Below the pieces are notes generated by a model. That model did no database searches. It had not been told where the DNA came from and saw only the letters and a list, made by a program, of their open reading frames with translations. The translations under genes and the position numbers were made by a program. Of a DNA stretch of 64,000 bases, positions 1 through 9,273 are shown piece by piece; positions within the stretch are counted from its first letter, which is position 1; every line of letters starts with the position of its first letter. The stretch is from an uncultured bacterium (GTDB lineage Bacteria; Cyanobacteriota; Vampirovibrionia; Gastranaerophilales; Gastranaerophilaceae). The DNA lies in NCBI GenBank assembly GCA_905215335.1, contig CAJMPQ010000001.1, positions 186,001-250,000 of the forward strand, read 5' to 3'.

Positions 1-34
1 AAAGGCTTTTGGTATAAATCCGAAAGCCTTTTTA
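1..34 (+). terminator. Intrinsic terminator of a gene left of the window
   Basis: A 9-bp stem (AAAGGCTTT paired with AAAGCCTTT-like arm) closes a loop of about 13 nt and is followed by a T run on the + strand. No gene inside the window reads into it on that strand, so it probably ends a gene lying before position 1. It may also stop minus-strand transcripts leaving the NifX-like gene. Confidence 0.6.
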
Positions 35-68
35 TAATCTTACATATTAAAATATTTATTTTACGAAA

Positions 69-467
69 TTAGTGATGACATTTACCACAGCCATGAGAAC
101 CGCAAGTATGAGCACCTTCCCCGTGCACATGATCATGATGAGAACAACTTACATTTGGATTATATGATAATGCTCCAGCCAATAATGCATTAACTGCCTC
201 ATCAGCATTACCTGAAACCCCGCCAAACAACTTAATATTATTTTCGGCCAAGGCATTTTGAGCACCACCACCAATACCACCACAAATAAGTGTATCTACA
301 TTATGATTAACTAAGAATTGAACAATCGCACCATGTCCAGCGCCTTCTGTTGCTACAACTTCAGAATTAACAATTTTATTATCTTCTACTTCATAAATTT
401 TAAATTGTTCACTATGTCCAAAATGTTGAAAAATTTCATTATTATCATAAGTAACTGCTATTTTCAT
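69..467 (-). CDS. NifX/NifB-type dinitrogenase iron-molybdenum cofactor family protein
   Basis: A 132-residue protein that opens MKIAVTYDNNEIFQHFGHS, the typical start of the NifX/NafY-like domain (PF02579), and has a GGIGGGAQNAL glycine turn near residue 63. The tail is rich in His and Cys (HHDHVHGEG...CGSHGCGKCHH) and looks metal-binding. The start is set at the second of two adjacent ATGs because an AGGAGG Shine-Dalgarno (SD, 471-478) lies about 5 nt before it; a longer frame reading in from upstream lacks such support. It lies directly downstream of the TSCPD gene, whose stop codon touches this SD, so the two form an operon. There is no nif cluster nearby, so a role in metal or Fe-S handling is more likely than nitrogen fixation. 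The family call is firm, the function open. Confidence 0.85.
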   Translation of the reverse strand: MKIAVTYDNNEIFQHFGHSEQFKIYEVEDNKIVNSEVVATEGAGHGAIVQFLVNHNVDTLICGGIGGGAQNALAENNIKLFGGVSGNADEAVNALLAGALSYNPNVSCSHHDHVHGEGAHTCGSHGCGKCHH

Positions 468-480
468 CATTTCCTCCTTT

Positions 481-759
481 TTAAACTTGAGATAACTTCT
501 TTTGTTTGTATTCAATCAAACATTTTGCAAGCTGATCAGGACAACTTGTTGGTTTTGGTCCACAAGTAATACCTTGCAAACGTTCAATAACCTCGTCAAT
601 ATCCATTCCTTTTATAAGACTTTTAATGCCCTTCAAATTTCCATTACAACCGCCAAAAAATTCAGCATCTAATATTTTATTATCTTTAATTGCAACTTGC
701 ATCATCTGACAACAAGTACCACTTGTTTGATATTGTATAACTTCTGCTTGCTCTGACAT
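481..759 (-). CDS. TSCPD domain protein (TIGR03905-type)
   Basis: A 92-residue protein carrying the motif that names its family: TSCPD sits in CGPKPTSCPDQLAKCL at about residues 66-81. Other conserved points are SGTCCQ near residue 13 and FGGCNGNLKG near residue 35. Several conserved cysteines suggest metal or Fe-S binding; the family has no settled function. An AAAGGA SD lies just before the ATG. It is the first gene of a two-gene operon with the NifX-like gene and is divergent from the giant gene at 951. Some ribonucleotide reductases carry a related domain, but this is the stand-alone form. Confidence 0.85.
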   Translation of the reverse strand: MSEQAEVIQYQTSGTCCQMMQVAIKDNKILDAEFFGGCNGNLKGIKSLIKGMDIDEVIERLQGITCGPKPTSCPDQLAKCLIEYKQKKLSQV

Positions 760-950
760 TATATTATCCTTTCTTATTAAATTCTATTCTACAACTATAC
801 AATAGCTTAGCATACATTATATTTATCATAATATTTATTAACTATTTCTTAACTTTCTTAAAATGATACAGAATCTTAATATTTTATCCTTGAACTATCA
901 AAAAATGTTTTTATATGTTTTAGAACGAACATGTATTATGGGGAAATCTA

Positions 951-3900
951 ATGAGAATATTTAATATAAATATATTTAATCCTAATTTTAAAGGACAAAG
1001 ACAAGATAGAAAATCAGTTGCTCAATTAAAACAAGAAAATGCTTATGATTTGAATGTTCCAAATCAAAGAAAAATTAATGAAGCCATAAATAGATTGGCT
1101 ACAGTTCCAGGTGAAGATAATGCTAAGTTTTTAATGGATGTAGCAGAGAACTTACAATATGGTACTAATATAGATTTAGAAGGGAAAAAATCTTATAATG
1201 ACTGGCAAACTAAATTACGTAACGCAACTGAAAACTCATTAGCACTATCTGATAAATCTGTTCAAGAAAAATTAAGTGAAAACTTCAATACTACATTCTC
1301 AACACAAAAACCTCTAACAAATACAGAAAAGGAAATTCTTGCTCAACGCAAGTCATTACTCGAAAAAGTAAATCCTGAAGATCTTGAAAATATCAAAAAC
1401 CCAAATATCAAAAATCTTAAAAGAAACTTAGATTATTTAATTGTTTCATCAGAAGTTCCAACATCTCAAAAACTATATATTCTTAAACGATTAAACTATT
1501 TTATGAGTCCGGAATATAAAATAAATGAACAATTAAAAGATAAAAAAACTCAAGCTTTAGCAGAAATGGTTAATGACTTAGTAGTTAATACACCAGAATC
1601 AAAAATCCCAAACATTAAAGCTATTAACCAAAGAGGGCATGGTATTTGTGCAGCTATTTCTATTTGTAGAAAAGCTTTAGCATATGAAGATAAACCAAAT
1701 TATGTTGATATGATTTTATCTGAACTTGATAATAGTAATGAACTTCAAGTTTATGATATTTCAAAATTAGGTTCACATACAAAAATTCCTATTGACAAAA
1801 TATATATAGATTTTGATTACGCACTATCTAAAGGATATAGAATTGTAGATACATCAGCAATGTATTGGATGAATGTTGCAGATACTGCAGGCCCTAAAAA
1901 TAATCCTATAGGTTCATATAGTCCTTTTGACAAAAGCAATTTCGATACATTCAATGATGCTCATATAATTAAAGATATTAGTAATGAATTAGTAAATCAA
2001 CATGATTATTTCAGAAGCCTTGTAAAAGCTAAAGAAGCATTAGTTAGAGCTAAAAAATCTAAACTAAAAGACTCTATATCACCTAAAAACAATAAAGACT
2101 TAGCTGAAAATAATCTAGAATTGATTCAAGCTTATAGAAAAGATTTAGTGAATATATTAAAATCAATTTCACCAAATTTATCAAACAATACAGCTTACGA
2201 AATTCTTAGAGATTTGGAAAATCTTGAAGTTCCAACATCTCAAAAACTTAATGAAATTAAGGATTATAAAAAAGACTTTTCATACTTACCAAATGAAACA
2301 ACTAATAGTAAACTTGAAAAAATAAAAGCATTTTTAAGCATTAGTTTACCTAAAGGTACTGATTCTGATAAAATTCAATCTATTGCACCTGATGTAATAG
2401 ATATTACAGATAAAATAAAAGAATACCAACCTGAAGATAAATCATCTATAGCTGCACGAAATATAAACAGAGCAAAATTACTATATAATGCTGCTGCAGC
2501 TTATAGAACTCAACAAGTTTTCCAATTAGATATTCCAGAAAGACGACTTGATATGATGGAAAGTTTAAATATTTCCGACGACGAAACTCGTATTCTGGAA
2601 AACATGGATAAATTAATTAAAAAATTAAATAAAAATGAAATAAACCCTGAACTAAGAAGCCGCTTAGCTAAAAACTTTGAGTCATCAGAAGACAATTTAG
2701 AATTAGCCGAAAAATTAAAAAATAACCGAGATACAGTTGAATACATATTAACTGATATAATGGATGATTTATATAAAACTTGTTTATCAGTAAGTAGAAA
2801 AAATGTATTGCTAAATGAATTAAAAGGCTTGCAAGAAGCAATGCTAACTAATCCTGAAGAAGAAACTATAATAGAGTTGGCTTCAAGATTACAAGTAAAA
2901 GAAAATCCAAAAATAATAGCTGAAGAATTACAACACGATATAGAAAGTCTTGAAGCTGAAGACTGTACAAATGAAAAATATATCAAACTTTATAATAAAT
3001 ACGGACACAAATCTCAGCTAATAGATTTTAAAAATACAATTGAACGACTCGCAAGTATCATATTTGATGAAAAGAATCAAACTATAATAAGAGGTTTTAA
3101 TGCAATAAATGGTGCCAACCCTGATGCGCCAATGGAAGTTACTACTGAAATATTTAATACAATTGCTCAAAATTTCAATAATATTTCAGGGCTAATCAAT
3201 GGTTATCAGCAAGCACTAAAAATCATTGATGATAATAATAATATCTTAAACACTACAGATTCTAAAGAAATCATTCTAAAAAAATTAGAAAACATGGGTG
3301 AAATCCCTACAGTAAAAGAACTAAAAACATTACAAGACCATTTTACAAGAATTGATCAAGCTAAAGCAAATAATGAAAATCTAAAATTAAAAGATTTACC
3401 TACTGAATTAACAAGCTTGTCAAAATTTGAAAAAGAAATTCTAAAAAAATATGAATACAACATTAATAGCTGGTATTCAATGACAACAAGACGCTTAGAC
3501 GCTCAATATAAAGAAATTAAAGAACCGCTAAATGAATTAAATAGAGAAATCGGTGTTCAAACAGGAAACAGATGGGTTAGCTCTGAAGGTCATAGCGGAC
3601 TTAACTCTCGTCAACAAGTTAAAATTATCGAACACATGACTGACCGTCCATACTATATTGAATATGACGGGAAATTAGCTCTAAATAAAATTAAAGAATC
3701 ACCATATTCAGGTATATCCTCAACATCAGTACTTCATACTGAACCAGCTTGGCACGCACAATATATCGTTGATGTAAAACCAATAACAATAAATAACAAT
3801 GGACAAAAAGAAGTAAAAGATACTATAGTTCATGATAACACTTGGGGCGCTGCGGAACACGAAAATACTTGGATTGATGAAAATGGCTTAACTAGAACCG

Positions 3901-6857
3901 ATTATTCAAATGATTATGGCGGTGAGTTAGGATATATTACAGATGAAAATTATAGAAACGGTAAAATCGCAGATAATTTATTTAATAAAGTTGGAGTTAT
4001 TCATTCAAAAAACATAGACTCAAAATTATATAAAAAATTGAATAAAGGTGACGATAACGGAATAAAATTCCCACTATTCTCAGATATAATCCTACCTGGA
4101 GAATATCCAAATTCTATGCAATATATTCAACAAATTAGAGACAACACTCTAATATCACCAATAGCATATCTAGACGATTTAGAAAAATATGCACACTCAA
4201 TGACTAAGGCTCAAATTCTAAATAGTATAAAAAAAGTTGAAGAAGCCGGCAAATTGACCAATGAAATTTATGAAAACTATATAAAACGAATCGAAGGGAA
4301 AGAACCATTTAACAATGGAATAAAAACTCTTGAAGATTATAATAAACTTTCAGATAACGATGATTTAAAAATCTTACTTGAAAAAATAGCTCTTATAAAA
4401 TCATATCCATCTATGCCTGATATAAAAAGTTTCTATCAAAAAAATCAGGCTAAAGATATCGTAAATATGAAACAGAAAATTCGTAAAGAAGCTCGTAAAA
4501 ACTTCGATTACGCATTTAGTAAAAGTCCTGAAATTACTGAATATGGAACGGAAAGCTCTAGAAAAGAACTAAATGAAATTCTTGATAAGTTCTTAAAAAC
4601 AAATAATATCTCTATAGCAAATAATAAAATTAATATAATTATCAATTCATTAAAACATATTGATAATACTCAATTTGATGGCAACTTAGAACACACAATT
4701 GATTTAATGTCAAAATCCTTTGAAAGTTCTATGTTGAAAAACACTCCGGATTTTGAAAATAAACAAGAAAAAATTCAAATTTTAGCTAACAGTATAAAAA
4801 ATATTTTGCAAACAAATATGGGATTCACGTTAGCTGACTTGGACACTTCTTCATTCTCAGCAGGGAAAATGAAAAGTATTGTCGATTGGATTGATAATAC
4901 TTTTGATCCTGCAACAGATGAAGAATTTGTCCAAGTTTTTAATAAATTACAAAACATGACAACTAAAGAATTCAAAGAAAATTTTGATTCTAAAATATCA
5001 GATAAAGACCTAGGTATAAAACCGATTACAGGCTATGATGTTCTTGTTCAAATAAATTCAGAAAATGAAAAAACACATAATTCATTATTCAACATAATTT
5101 ATCAACAAGAATGTTCTAAAAACATGCAACTAAGTAAAACAATTCCTTCGTATGATTACAAGAAATTTGAACGTAAATTACACGGTGCAAGATATGTCAA
5201 AGGTCAAAGATCTTTTGATGATATTTACATGGATTATTACTACTCATTATTATCTTTAACTCTAGATAAAAGATATAATAAAATTAGACAACAAGTCTTT
5301 GATAAGTACGGTATGTTTCCTGCTTATCCAAAAATAGACTACGAATCAGAAGAAGATATTGAAGAAATCACAAATAAATTATACAGTGATATCTCAAATG
5401 GTGTAGGAACCATAAATGCTTATAAAAAACAAATCAAATCATTTGAGATTATGCAAAAATTAAGCAATAATCTAAATAAATTGCCTGCAAATCATGAATT
5501 AACAAATAAACAAATGGCTTATGTAAGCAAAAAATTAAATGAATTTTCAAACATAAATAAAGATGACGAAACTATTTTATACATATTGGAAAAAATTCAA
5601 AACACATTAGCTACTAGCAAAACTGCAGGAGATTTCAAAAATCTAGTTGACTTTATGTGGCACGAACTGAAAATGTATGAAAAAACCGCAGATGGCAGAC
5701 CTCTTGCTGATGCGGTAGAATCTCAATTGAATTTCATTAATGAAAATAAAAAAGATTTCATTAGAAATGCAATTGACCCTAAATATCATAAACAAGCTTT
5801 TGAAATTTTAAATAAATGGATTACAGCAAAAGCAAAAGAAGATTATGCAATGGATATCGAAGGAGATACTATTCCTCAATCTGACATAATATTTGCACAA
5901 TTTAAAGATCTATATGAAAAACATAGATTTACAAAAACTCCGGAAAAAATACTAAATGAATTTTTACTATTAAACGCAAAAGATTCAAGACCAATTGATG
6001 CAAATCTTTCTGGAGAAAAAGCAATAAACACAGTAAAAGAATTACAAACCATGAGAACTACTTATAAAATAAATTTAGCAGGATTATTATATAATGCTAA
6101 TTTATTAGACATTCAATATATTCTTATGGATTGTGCTAAACAAGGAAACTTAAATGTTGTTAAAGAAAACTTTAAAAAATCTACATTGAAGTTAAAAAAT
6201 GGTAATACAATTCCATTAGATTCTGATATAGGATTAAGTATTATCCTATCACCACTAATTACCGAAGTTGATTTAGCAACCGCCTTAATGTTTATTGACC
6301 AATTTGATTTATCAGAAAAAGTAATGGGTATTCTAACTAAAGATACTTCATTTGAAAAGGAATACAAAAATCTAAAACGAATTGCAAGTATTAAAAAGAG
6401 TATCTATCAACAACAGATTTTCATAGATAAAGCTATAAAATCTTTGGGTAATATCGACAATAATCCTAATTATATAAATGATATAAATAGAGTTAAAGAA
6501 GATATTGCAAGAAGAATTAAAAATAGTAACTATAGACTAACTTCAGAAATCTATGCAAAAGCAATAGAAAATGCATTGACTGAAATGGAAAATAGACCGG
6601 ATTGTTCAAAAACCGCATTGCTAATCAGTAATATAGAAACCGCACATGCAGCAGCAAAATATGTTGCAGATAACCATTTTGAAAAATTAAATACAATCTT
6701 ATATAAAGTACAAAATACATTCAAAATAGTTAATGCAATAGAAGTTCCTGCAAACTCAAAAGCTCAAGAACAAAAAAATAAATACATAGAAGGTTTTTAT
6801 AAACTTCAAAATTATAAAGAAGATTTAGATGAAGCTTTAGTTAAATATCAAAAATAG
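951..6857 (+). CDS. Giant tagged protein with papain-like cysteine peptidase signature
   Basis: A 1968-residue, Lys/Glu/Asn-rich, mostly helical-looking protein with no signal peptide. Residues 11-15 read PNFKG, the N-terminal tag shared with other proteins in this window. Around Cys233 the sequence NQRGHGICAAIS matches the papain Q-x5-C-x-A-x-S pattern (Gln227, Cys233). Far downstream, WHAQYIVDV (His935) and HDNTWG (Asn963, Trp965) match the His and N-[ST]-W-G parts of papain-like enzymes. About 700 residues separate Cys and His, where ordinary C1 enzymes have roughly 130. The remainder (about 970-1968) shows no recognisable domain. An EVPTSQKL segment occurs twice, before and after Cys233. 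The ATG follows a weak GGGGA SD. The peptidase fold is inferred from motifs; a giant effector-like or cytoplasmic enzyme is possible. Confidence 0.8.
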   Translation: MRIFNINIFNPNFKGQRQDRKSVAQLKQENAYDLNVPNQRKINEAINRLATVPGEDNAKFLMDVAENLQYGTNIDLEGKKSYNDWQTKLRNATENSLALSDKSVQEKLSENFNTTFSTQKPLTNTEKEILAQRKSLLEKVNPEDLENIKNPNIKNLKRNLDYLIVSSEVPTSQKLYILKRLNYFMSPEYKINEQLKDKKTQALAEMVNDLVVNTPESKIPNIKAINQRGHGICAAISICRKALAYEDKPNYVDMILSELDNSNELQVYDISKLGSHTKIPIDKIYIDFDYALSKGYRIVDTSAMYWMNVADTAGPKNNPIGSYSPFDKSNFDTFNDAHIIKDISNELVNQHDYFRSLVKAKEALVRAKKSKLKDSISPKNNKDLAENNLELIQAYRKDLVNILKSISPNLSNNTAYEILRDLENLEVPTSQKLNEIKDYKKDFSYLPNETTNSKLEKIKAFLSISLPKGTDSDKIQSIAPDVIDITDKIKEYQPEDKSSIAARNINRAKLLYNAAAAYRTQQVFQLDIPERRLDMMESLNISDDETRILENMDKLIKKLNKNEINPELRSRLAKNFESSEDNLELAEKLKNNRDTVEYILTDIMDDLYKTCLSVSRKNVLLNELKGLQEAMLTNPEEETIIELASRLQVKENPKIIAEELQHDIESLEAEDCTNEKYIKLYNKYGHKSQLIDFKNTIERLASIIFDEKNQTIIRGFNAINGANPDAPMEVTTEIFNTIAQNFNNISGLINGYQQALKIIDDNNNILNTTDSKEIILKKLENMGEIPTVKELKTLQDHFTRIDQAKANNENLKLKDLPTELTSLSKFEKEILKKYEYNINSWYSMTTRRLDAQYKEIKEPLNELNREIGVQTGNRWVSSEGHSGLNSRQQVKIIEHMTDRPYYIEYDGKLALNKIKESPYSGISSTSVLHTEPAWHAQYIVDVKPITINNNGQKEVKDTIVHDNTWGAAEHENTWIDENGLTRTDYSNDYGGELGYITDENYRNGKIADNLFNKVGVIHSKNIDSKLYKKLNKGDDNGIKFPLFSDIILPGEYPNSMQYIQQIRDNTLISPIAYLDDLEKYAHSMTKAQILNSIKKVEEAGKLTNEIYENYIKRIEGKEPFNNGIKTLEDYNKLSDNDDLKILLEKIALIKSYPSMPDIKSFYQKNQAKDIVNMKQKIRKEARKNFDYAFSKSPEITEYGTESSRKELNEILDKFLKTNNISIANNKINIIINSLKHIDNTQFDGNLEHTIDLMSKSFESSMLKNTPDFENKQEKIQILANSIKNILQTNMGFTLADLDTSSFSAGKMKSIVDWIDNTFDPATDEEFVQVFNKLQNMTTKEFKENFDSKISDKDLGIKPITGYDVLVQINSENEKTHNSLFNIIYQQECSKNMQLSKTIPSYDYKKFERKLHGARYVKGQRSFDDIYMDYYYSLLSLTLDKRYNKIRQQVFDKYGMFPAYPKIDYESEEDIEEITNKLYSDISNGVGTINAYKKQIKSFEIMQKLSNNLNKLPANHELTNKQMAYVSKKLNEFSNINKDDETILYILEKIQNTLATSKTAGDFKNLVDFMWHELKMYEKTADGRPLADAVESQLNFINENKKDFIRNAIDPKYHKQAFEILNKWITAKAKEDYAMDIEGDTIPQSDIIFAQFKDLYEKHRFTKTPEKILNEFLLLNAKDSRPIDANLSGEKAINTVKELQTMRTTYKINLAGLLYNANLLDIQYILMDCAKQGNLNVVKENFKKSTLKLKNGNTIPLDSDIGLSIILSPLITEVDLATALMFIDQFDLSEKVMGILTKDTSFEKEYKNLKRIASIKKSIYQQQIFIDKAIKSLGNIDNNPNYINDINRVKEDIARRIKNSNYRLTSEIYAKAIENALTEMENRPDCSKTALLISNIETAHAAAKYVADNHFEKLNTILYKVQNTFKIVNAIEVPANSKAQEQKNKYIEGFYKLQNYKEDLDEALVKYQK
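1452..1474 (+). repeat. 23-bp exact direct repeat, copy 1
   Basis: The same 23 bases occur at 2226-2248, in the same reading frame of the giant gene, and encode EVPTSQKL in both places. Flanking residues are only loosely similar, so either a small duplicated segment has diverged around a constrained core or a short motif has been kept at both sites. Confidence 0.75.
2226..2248 (+). repeat. 23-bp exact direct repeat, copy 2
   Basis: Second copy of the repeat at 1452-1474, 774 bp downstream and in the same frame (774 is a multiple of 3). A recombination between the copies would therefore delete 258 residues, including the Cys233 region, without a frameshift. Confidence 0.75.
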
Positions 6858-6885
6858 GTAAGTTGTAAAACTTACCTATTTTTTA
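6851..6885. terminator. Bidirectional terminator between giant gene and ftsZ
   Basis: A strong hairpin with stem AATAGGTAAGTT / AACTTACCTATT and a 4-nt loop, flanked by A and T runs on both sides. It overlaps the stop codon of the giant gene and faces the end of ftsZ, so it can serve both convergent genes. Confidence 0.85.
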
Positions 6886-6902
6886 CAATATATTATCTAA
6901 TC

Positions 6903-8054
6903 CTAATTTTTCTTCAAGAAATCAGGTACGTCTAAATGAATTGGTGCCATTTGAGGGAAACCAAATCCTGAAGAACTTGAATTATTTTGAGTTGAAGCAG
7001 GAGTTGAATTTACAGTTGATGTAGTAGATTTACCTTGAAAATATTCAGCTGCAGATAATCTAGGAGCTTCATCTTTTGATTTTTCAGCAAAACCAGTTGC
7101 AATAACTGTAATCTGAATTTCATTTTGGAATGCTTCATTAATAGCAGTACCAATAATAACATCTGCATCATCTTTAACAACATTGTTAATTACAGAAGTT
7201 GCATCATTGATTTCATATAATGTCATATTAGAACTACCAGTAATATTAACAATAATACCACTAGCACCATTAATTGATGATTCTAACAATTGAGAATTGA
7301 TAGCCATTTCAGCAGCCTTAATAGCTCTACCTTCACCTTGAGCTCTACCAATACCCATCAATGCTGTACCAGAATCTTTAACAACTTTTCTTACATCAGC
7401 AAAGTCAATATTTATCATACCTGGAATAGTAATGATATCTGAAAGACCTTGAATACCTCTGTATAGAACTTCATCAGTAACACAGAAAGCCTCGCGTAAA
7501 CCGATTTGTCTTTCTACAACTTGAAGTAATTTATCGTTAGGAACAACAAGAATAGCATCAACATATTTTTTAAGTTTTTCAATACCAGCTTCAGCTTGAG
7601 CCATTCTTTTTTTACCTTCCCAACAGAAAGGTTTTGTAACAAAAGCAATAGTTAAAATTCCTAAATCTCTAGCAACTTGAGCTACAATAGGAGCTGCACC
7701 AGTTCCGGTACCACCACCCATGCCGGCAGTAATAAATACCATATCTGCACCTTCTAAAGCTTTAGTAATTTCATCTTTAACTTCAATAGCAGCTCTTTCA
7801 CCAGTTGAAGGATCACCACCAGAACCTAAACCTTTAGTTGTTGCAACACCTAATTGCAATTTATTAGGAACATTACTAAAAGTTAATACTTGCAAGTCAG
7901 TATTCATAATCCAGAATTCAACACCAGCAAGTTTAGCCTTAATCATTCTATTAACAGCGTTTCCACCGCCACCACCAACACCAATAACCTTGATGCGAGT
8001 AGGGTTTATATGTGATCTTTGATTATTATCATAATTAGATATAATATTTTCCAT
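6903..8054 (-). CDS. ftsZ: Cell division protein FtsZ
   Basis: A 383-residue tubulin-like GTPase that polymerises into the Z ring. The GTP-binding signature GGGTGTGAAP lies near residue 113, preceded by VGGGGGNAVNRM at about 27. The GTPase domain runs to about residue 320, followed by a Ser/Thr/Asn-rich linker and the conserved C-terminal tail LDVPDFLKKN that binds FtsA/ZipA-type partners. Length is normal for the family. The ATG has a near-perfect AGGAGGT SD 5 nt upstream, and TATAAT-like boxes lie just before it. It stands alone here, with no ftsA or ftsQ neighbours, and converges on the giant gene across a shared terminator. Confidence 0.98.
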   Translation of the reverse strand: MENIISNYDNNQRSHINPTRIKVIGVGGGGGNAVNRMIKAKLAGVEFWIMNTDLQVLTFSNVPNKLQLGVATTKGLGSGGDPSTGERAAIEVKDEITKALEGADMVFITAGMGGGTGTGAAPIVAQVARDLGILTIAFVTKPFCWEGKKRMAQAEAGIEKLKKYVDAILVVPNDKLLQVVERQIGLREAFCVTDEVLYRGIQGLSDIITIPGMINIDFADVRKVVKDSGTALMGIGRAQGEGRAIKAAEMAINSQLLESSINGASGIIVNITGSSNMTLYEINDATSVINNVVKDDADVIIGTAINEAFQNEIQITVIATGFAEKSKDEAPRLSAAEYFQGKSTTSTVNSTPASTQNNSSSSGFGFPQMAPIHLDVPDFLKKN

Positions 8055-8171
8055 TGTACCTCCTACATTATAATCTATATTATATACTAAAAAATAAACA
8101 ATTCACGTATTTCAATATTTCGTAATAAATTAAATGAAGAGGTCATTATAAAATCTAATTAAAATTTAAAA

Positions 8172-8537
8172 TTAAGCTCGTAAATCTAATTTATTTCCCT
8201 GATTTTTATTTTTAATAGCCTGAGCCTGCATTTTTATTTGTTCAGCTTGACCAGCAACCTTATAATCTTGTCCTGAAGGGTCTGACGGAGCCATCGCAGC
8301 TCTTATAACAGCATTTGCATGATCAATAGTTTTTTGAGGATTATTTTTATCCAAAGTAGGCATCTGTATAGGTACATGACCTGATACCGGGATACCTTCA
8401 GCATTTCTTTCAATGGAGATTGCGCCGGCAAATTGTCCACCTGCAGCCTTATGAGCCATTTCATGAGCGTAAATATGATTATAATTTTTAGTAATTAAGT
8501 CCTGCTTAGCCATTTGAGATAAACAATTTGGAACCAT
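8172..8537 (-). CDS. Small SprA-type putative metallopeptidase
   Basis: A 121-residue protein. HEMAHKAAGG at residues 25-34 is the HExxH zinc motif followed by the AGG stretch typical of the SprA-related family (PF12118). The later segment KTIDHANAVIRAAMAPSDPSGQDYKVAGQA matches the family's conserved T-x-x-[KH]-A...AA-APs-PS-QD..VA block. It is much shorter than usual members and has no signal peptide. An upstream GTG was rejected because the GGAGG SD overlaps it; the ATG at 8537 is spaced correctly, 5 nt away. A catalytic role is inferred from the motif only. It lies between ftsZ and a tagged hypothetical gene on the same strand. Confidence 0.8.
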   Translation of the reverse strand: MVPNCLSQMAKQDLITKNYNHIYAHEMAHKAAGGQFAGAISIERNAEGIPVSGHVPIQMPTLDKNNPQKTIDHANAVIRAAMAPSDPSGQDYKVAGQAEQIKMQAQAIKNKNQGNKLDLRA

Positions 8538-8594
8538 ACACACCTCCAGTTTATGTTACAAGTGTAGCAAATTTATTTATCTCTGTCAAGAAAC

Positions 8595-9059
8595 TTATTT
8601 AATTAGCTTGCCATAATCATTTGCTTCAGCTTCAGGAATCCTTGAAATAAGTTCATTTACTTTTGAATTAATAGTATTCAATTCATTAGCTTTTTTCTCT
8701 GCTGCATTTAAAAATTTCAAACTTCCATTTTTGAAAAAGAAAAATGGTTGAGAAGTAATATAATTTTTAGCTGCACCAAGTTTACCACCAGCTTCAGAAT
8801 CAACAACTTCTGCAACTAAAGCATTACGTTTATCTGATTTTCTAATAATAATATTAACAGGATTTTTTTCTTGATTTTTTACTACTTCGTCAATACCTTT
8901 AAAAAAGCCTTCTCTTGATTTTTCTCCTAATTTTAGTACTTGATGTTTAATAACGCTATGTGCGCTTTTATCTAATTTTATAGCCATACCAAAACTTGGA
9001 TTTGCTTTATATGTATTACAGTTAAGATTTTGATTAAAATTAGTAATTCCTAAATTCAT
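8595..9059 (-). CDS. Tagged hypothetical protein (PSFGM type)
   Basis: A 154-residue basic protein of unknown function. It opens MNLGITNFN, and residues 20-25 read NPSFGM, a variant of the P-x-F-x-G tag seen in other proteins here. The rest is Lys/Asn/Ala-rich and probably helical, with a predicted strand region (NIIIRKSDKRNALVAEVVD) in the middle. No signal peptide or membrane segment is visible. An AAAGGG SD precedes the ATG at slightly long spacing. It is directly upstream of the SprA-type gene on the same strand (57-nt gap), so they may be co-transcribed. I recognise no named domain. Confidence 0.8.
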   Translation of the reverse strand: MNLGITNFNQNLNCNTYKANPSFGMAIKLDKSAHSVIKHQVLKLGEKSREGFFKGIDEVVKNQEKNPVNIIIRKSDKRNALVAEVVDSEAGGKLGAAKNYITSQPFFFFKNGSLKFLNAAEKKANELNTINSKVNELISRIPEAEANDYGKLIK

Positions 9060-9155
9060 AATGAGACCCTTTCTATTATTTTACAATTTATAGAAAACAC
9101 ATAAAAATAAAATTTGCTACATTGGTAATAAATAATAAAATATAAATTATAAAAT

Positions 9156-9227
9156 AGCGGGCAACGAGACTCGAACTCGCGATCTTCTCCTTGGGAAGGA
9201 GACATTCTACCACTGAACTATGCCCGC
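9156..9227 (-). tRNA. tRNA-Gly (anticodon CCC)
   Basis: Read on the minus strand, the acceptor GCGGGCA pairs with the 3' arm TGCCCGC. The D arm TTCAGTGGTAGAA, the anticodon arm TCTCC-TTCCCAA-GGAGA (anticodon CCC) and the T arm with GTTCGAGTC are all present. The discriminator base is U and CCA is not encoded. The CCC anticodon reads GGG glycine codons, rare in this AT-rich genome. Confidence 0.95.
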
Positions 9228-9273
9228 AAACAAAGTTCAACTTAATATATCATGAAAAATCTATAACTAAACT

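Noticed and set aside
69..759. Nitrogen fixation locus
   Set aside because: Only a NifX-like domain and a TSCPD protein are present; no nifHDK, nifE, nifN or nifB.
2510..2986. 158-residue minus-strand frame inside the giant gene
   Set aside because: Ser/Phe-rich shadow of a Glu/Lys/Asn-rich gene, with no SD and no recognisable domain.
8541..8543. GTG at 8543 as the start of the SprA-type gene
   Set aside because: It overlaps the GGAGG SD; the ATG at 8537 is correctly spaced.
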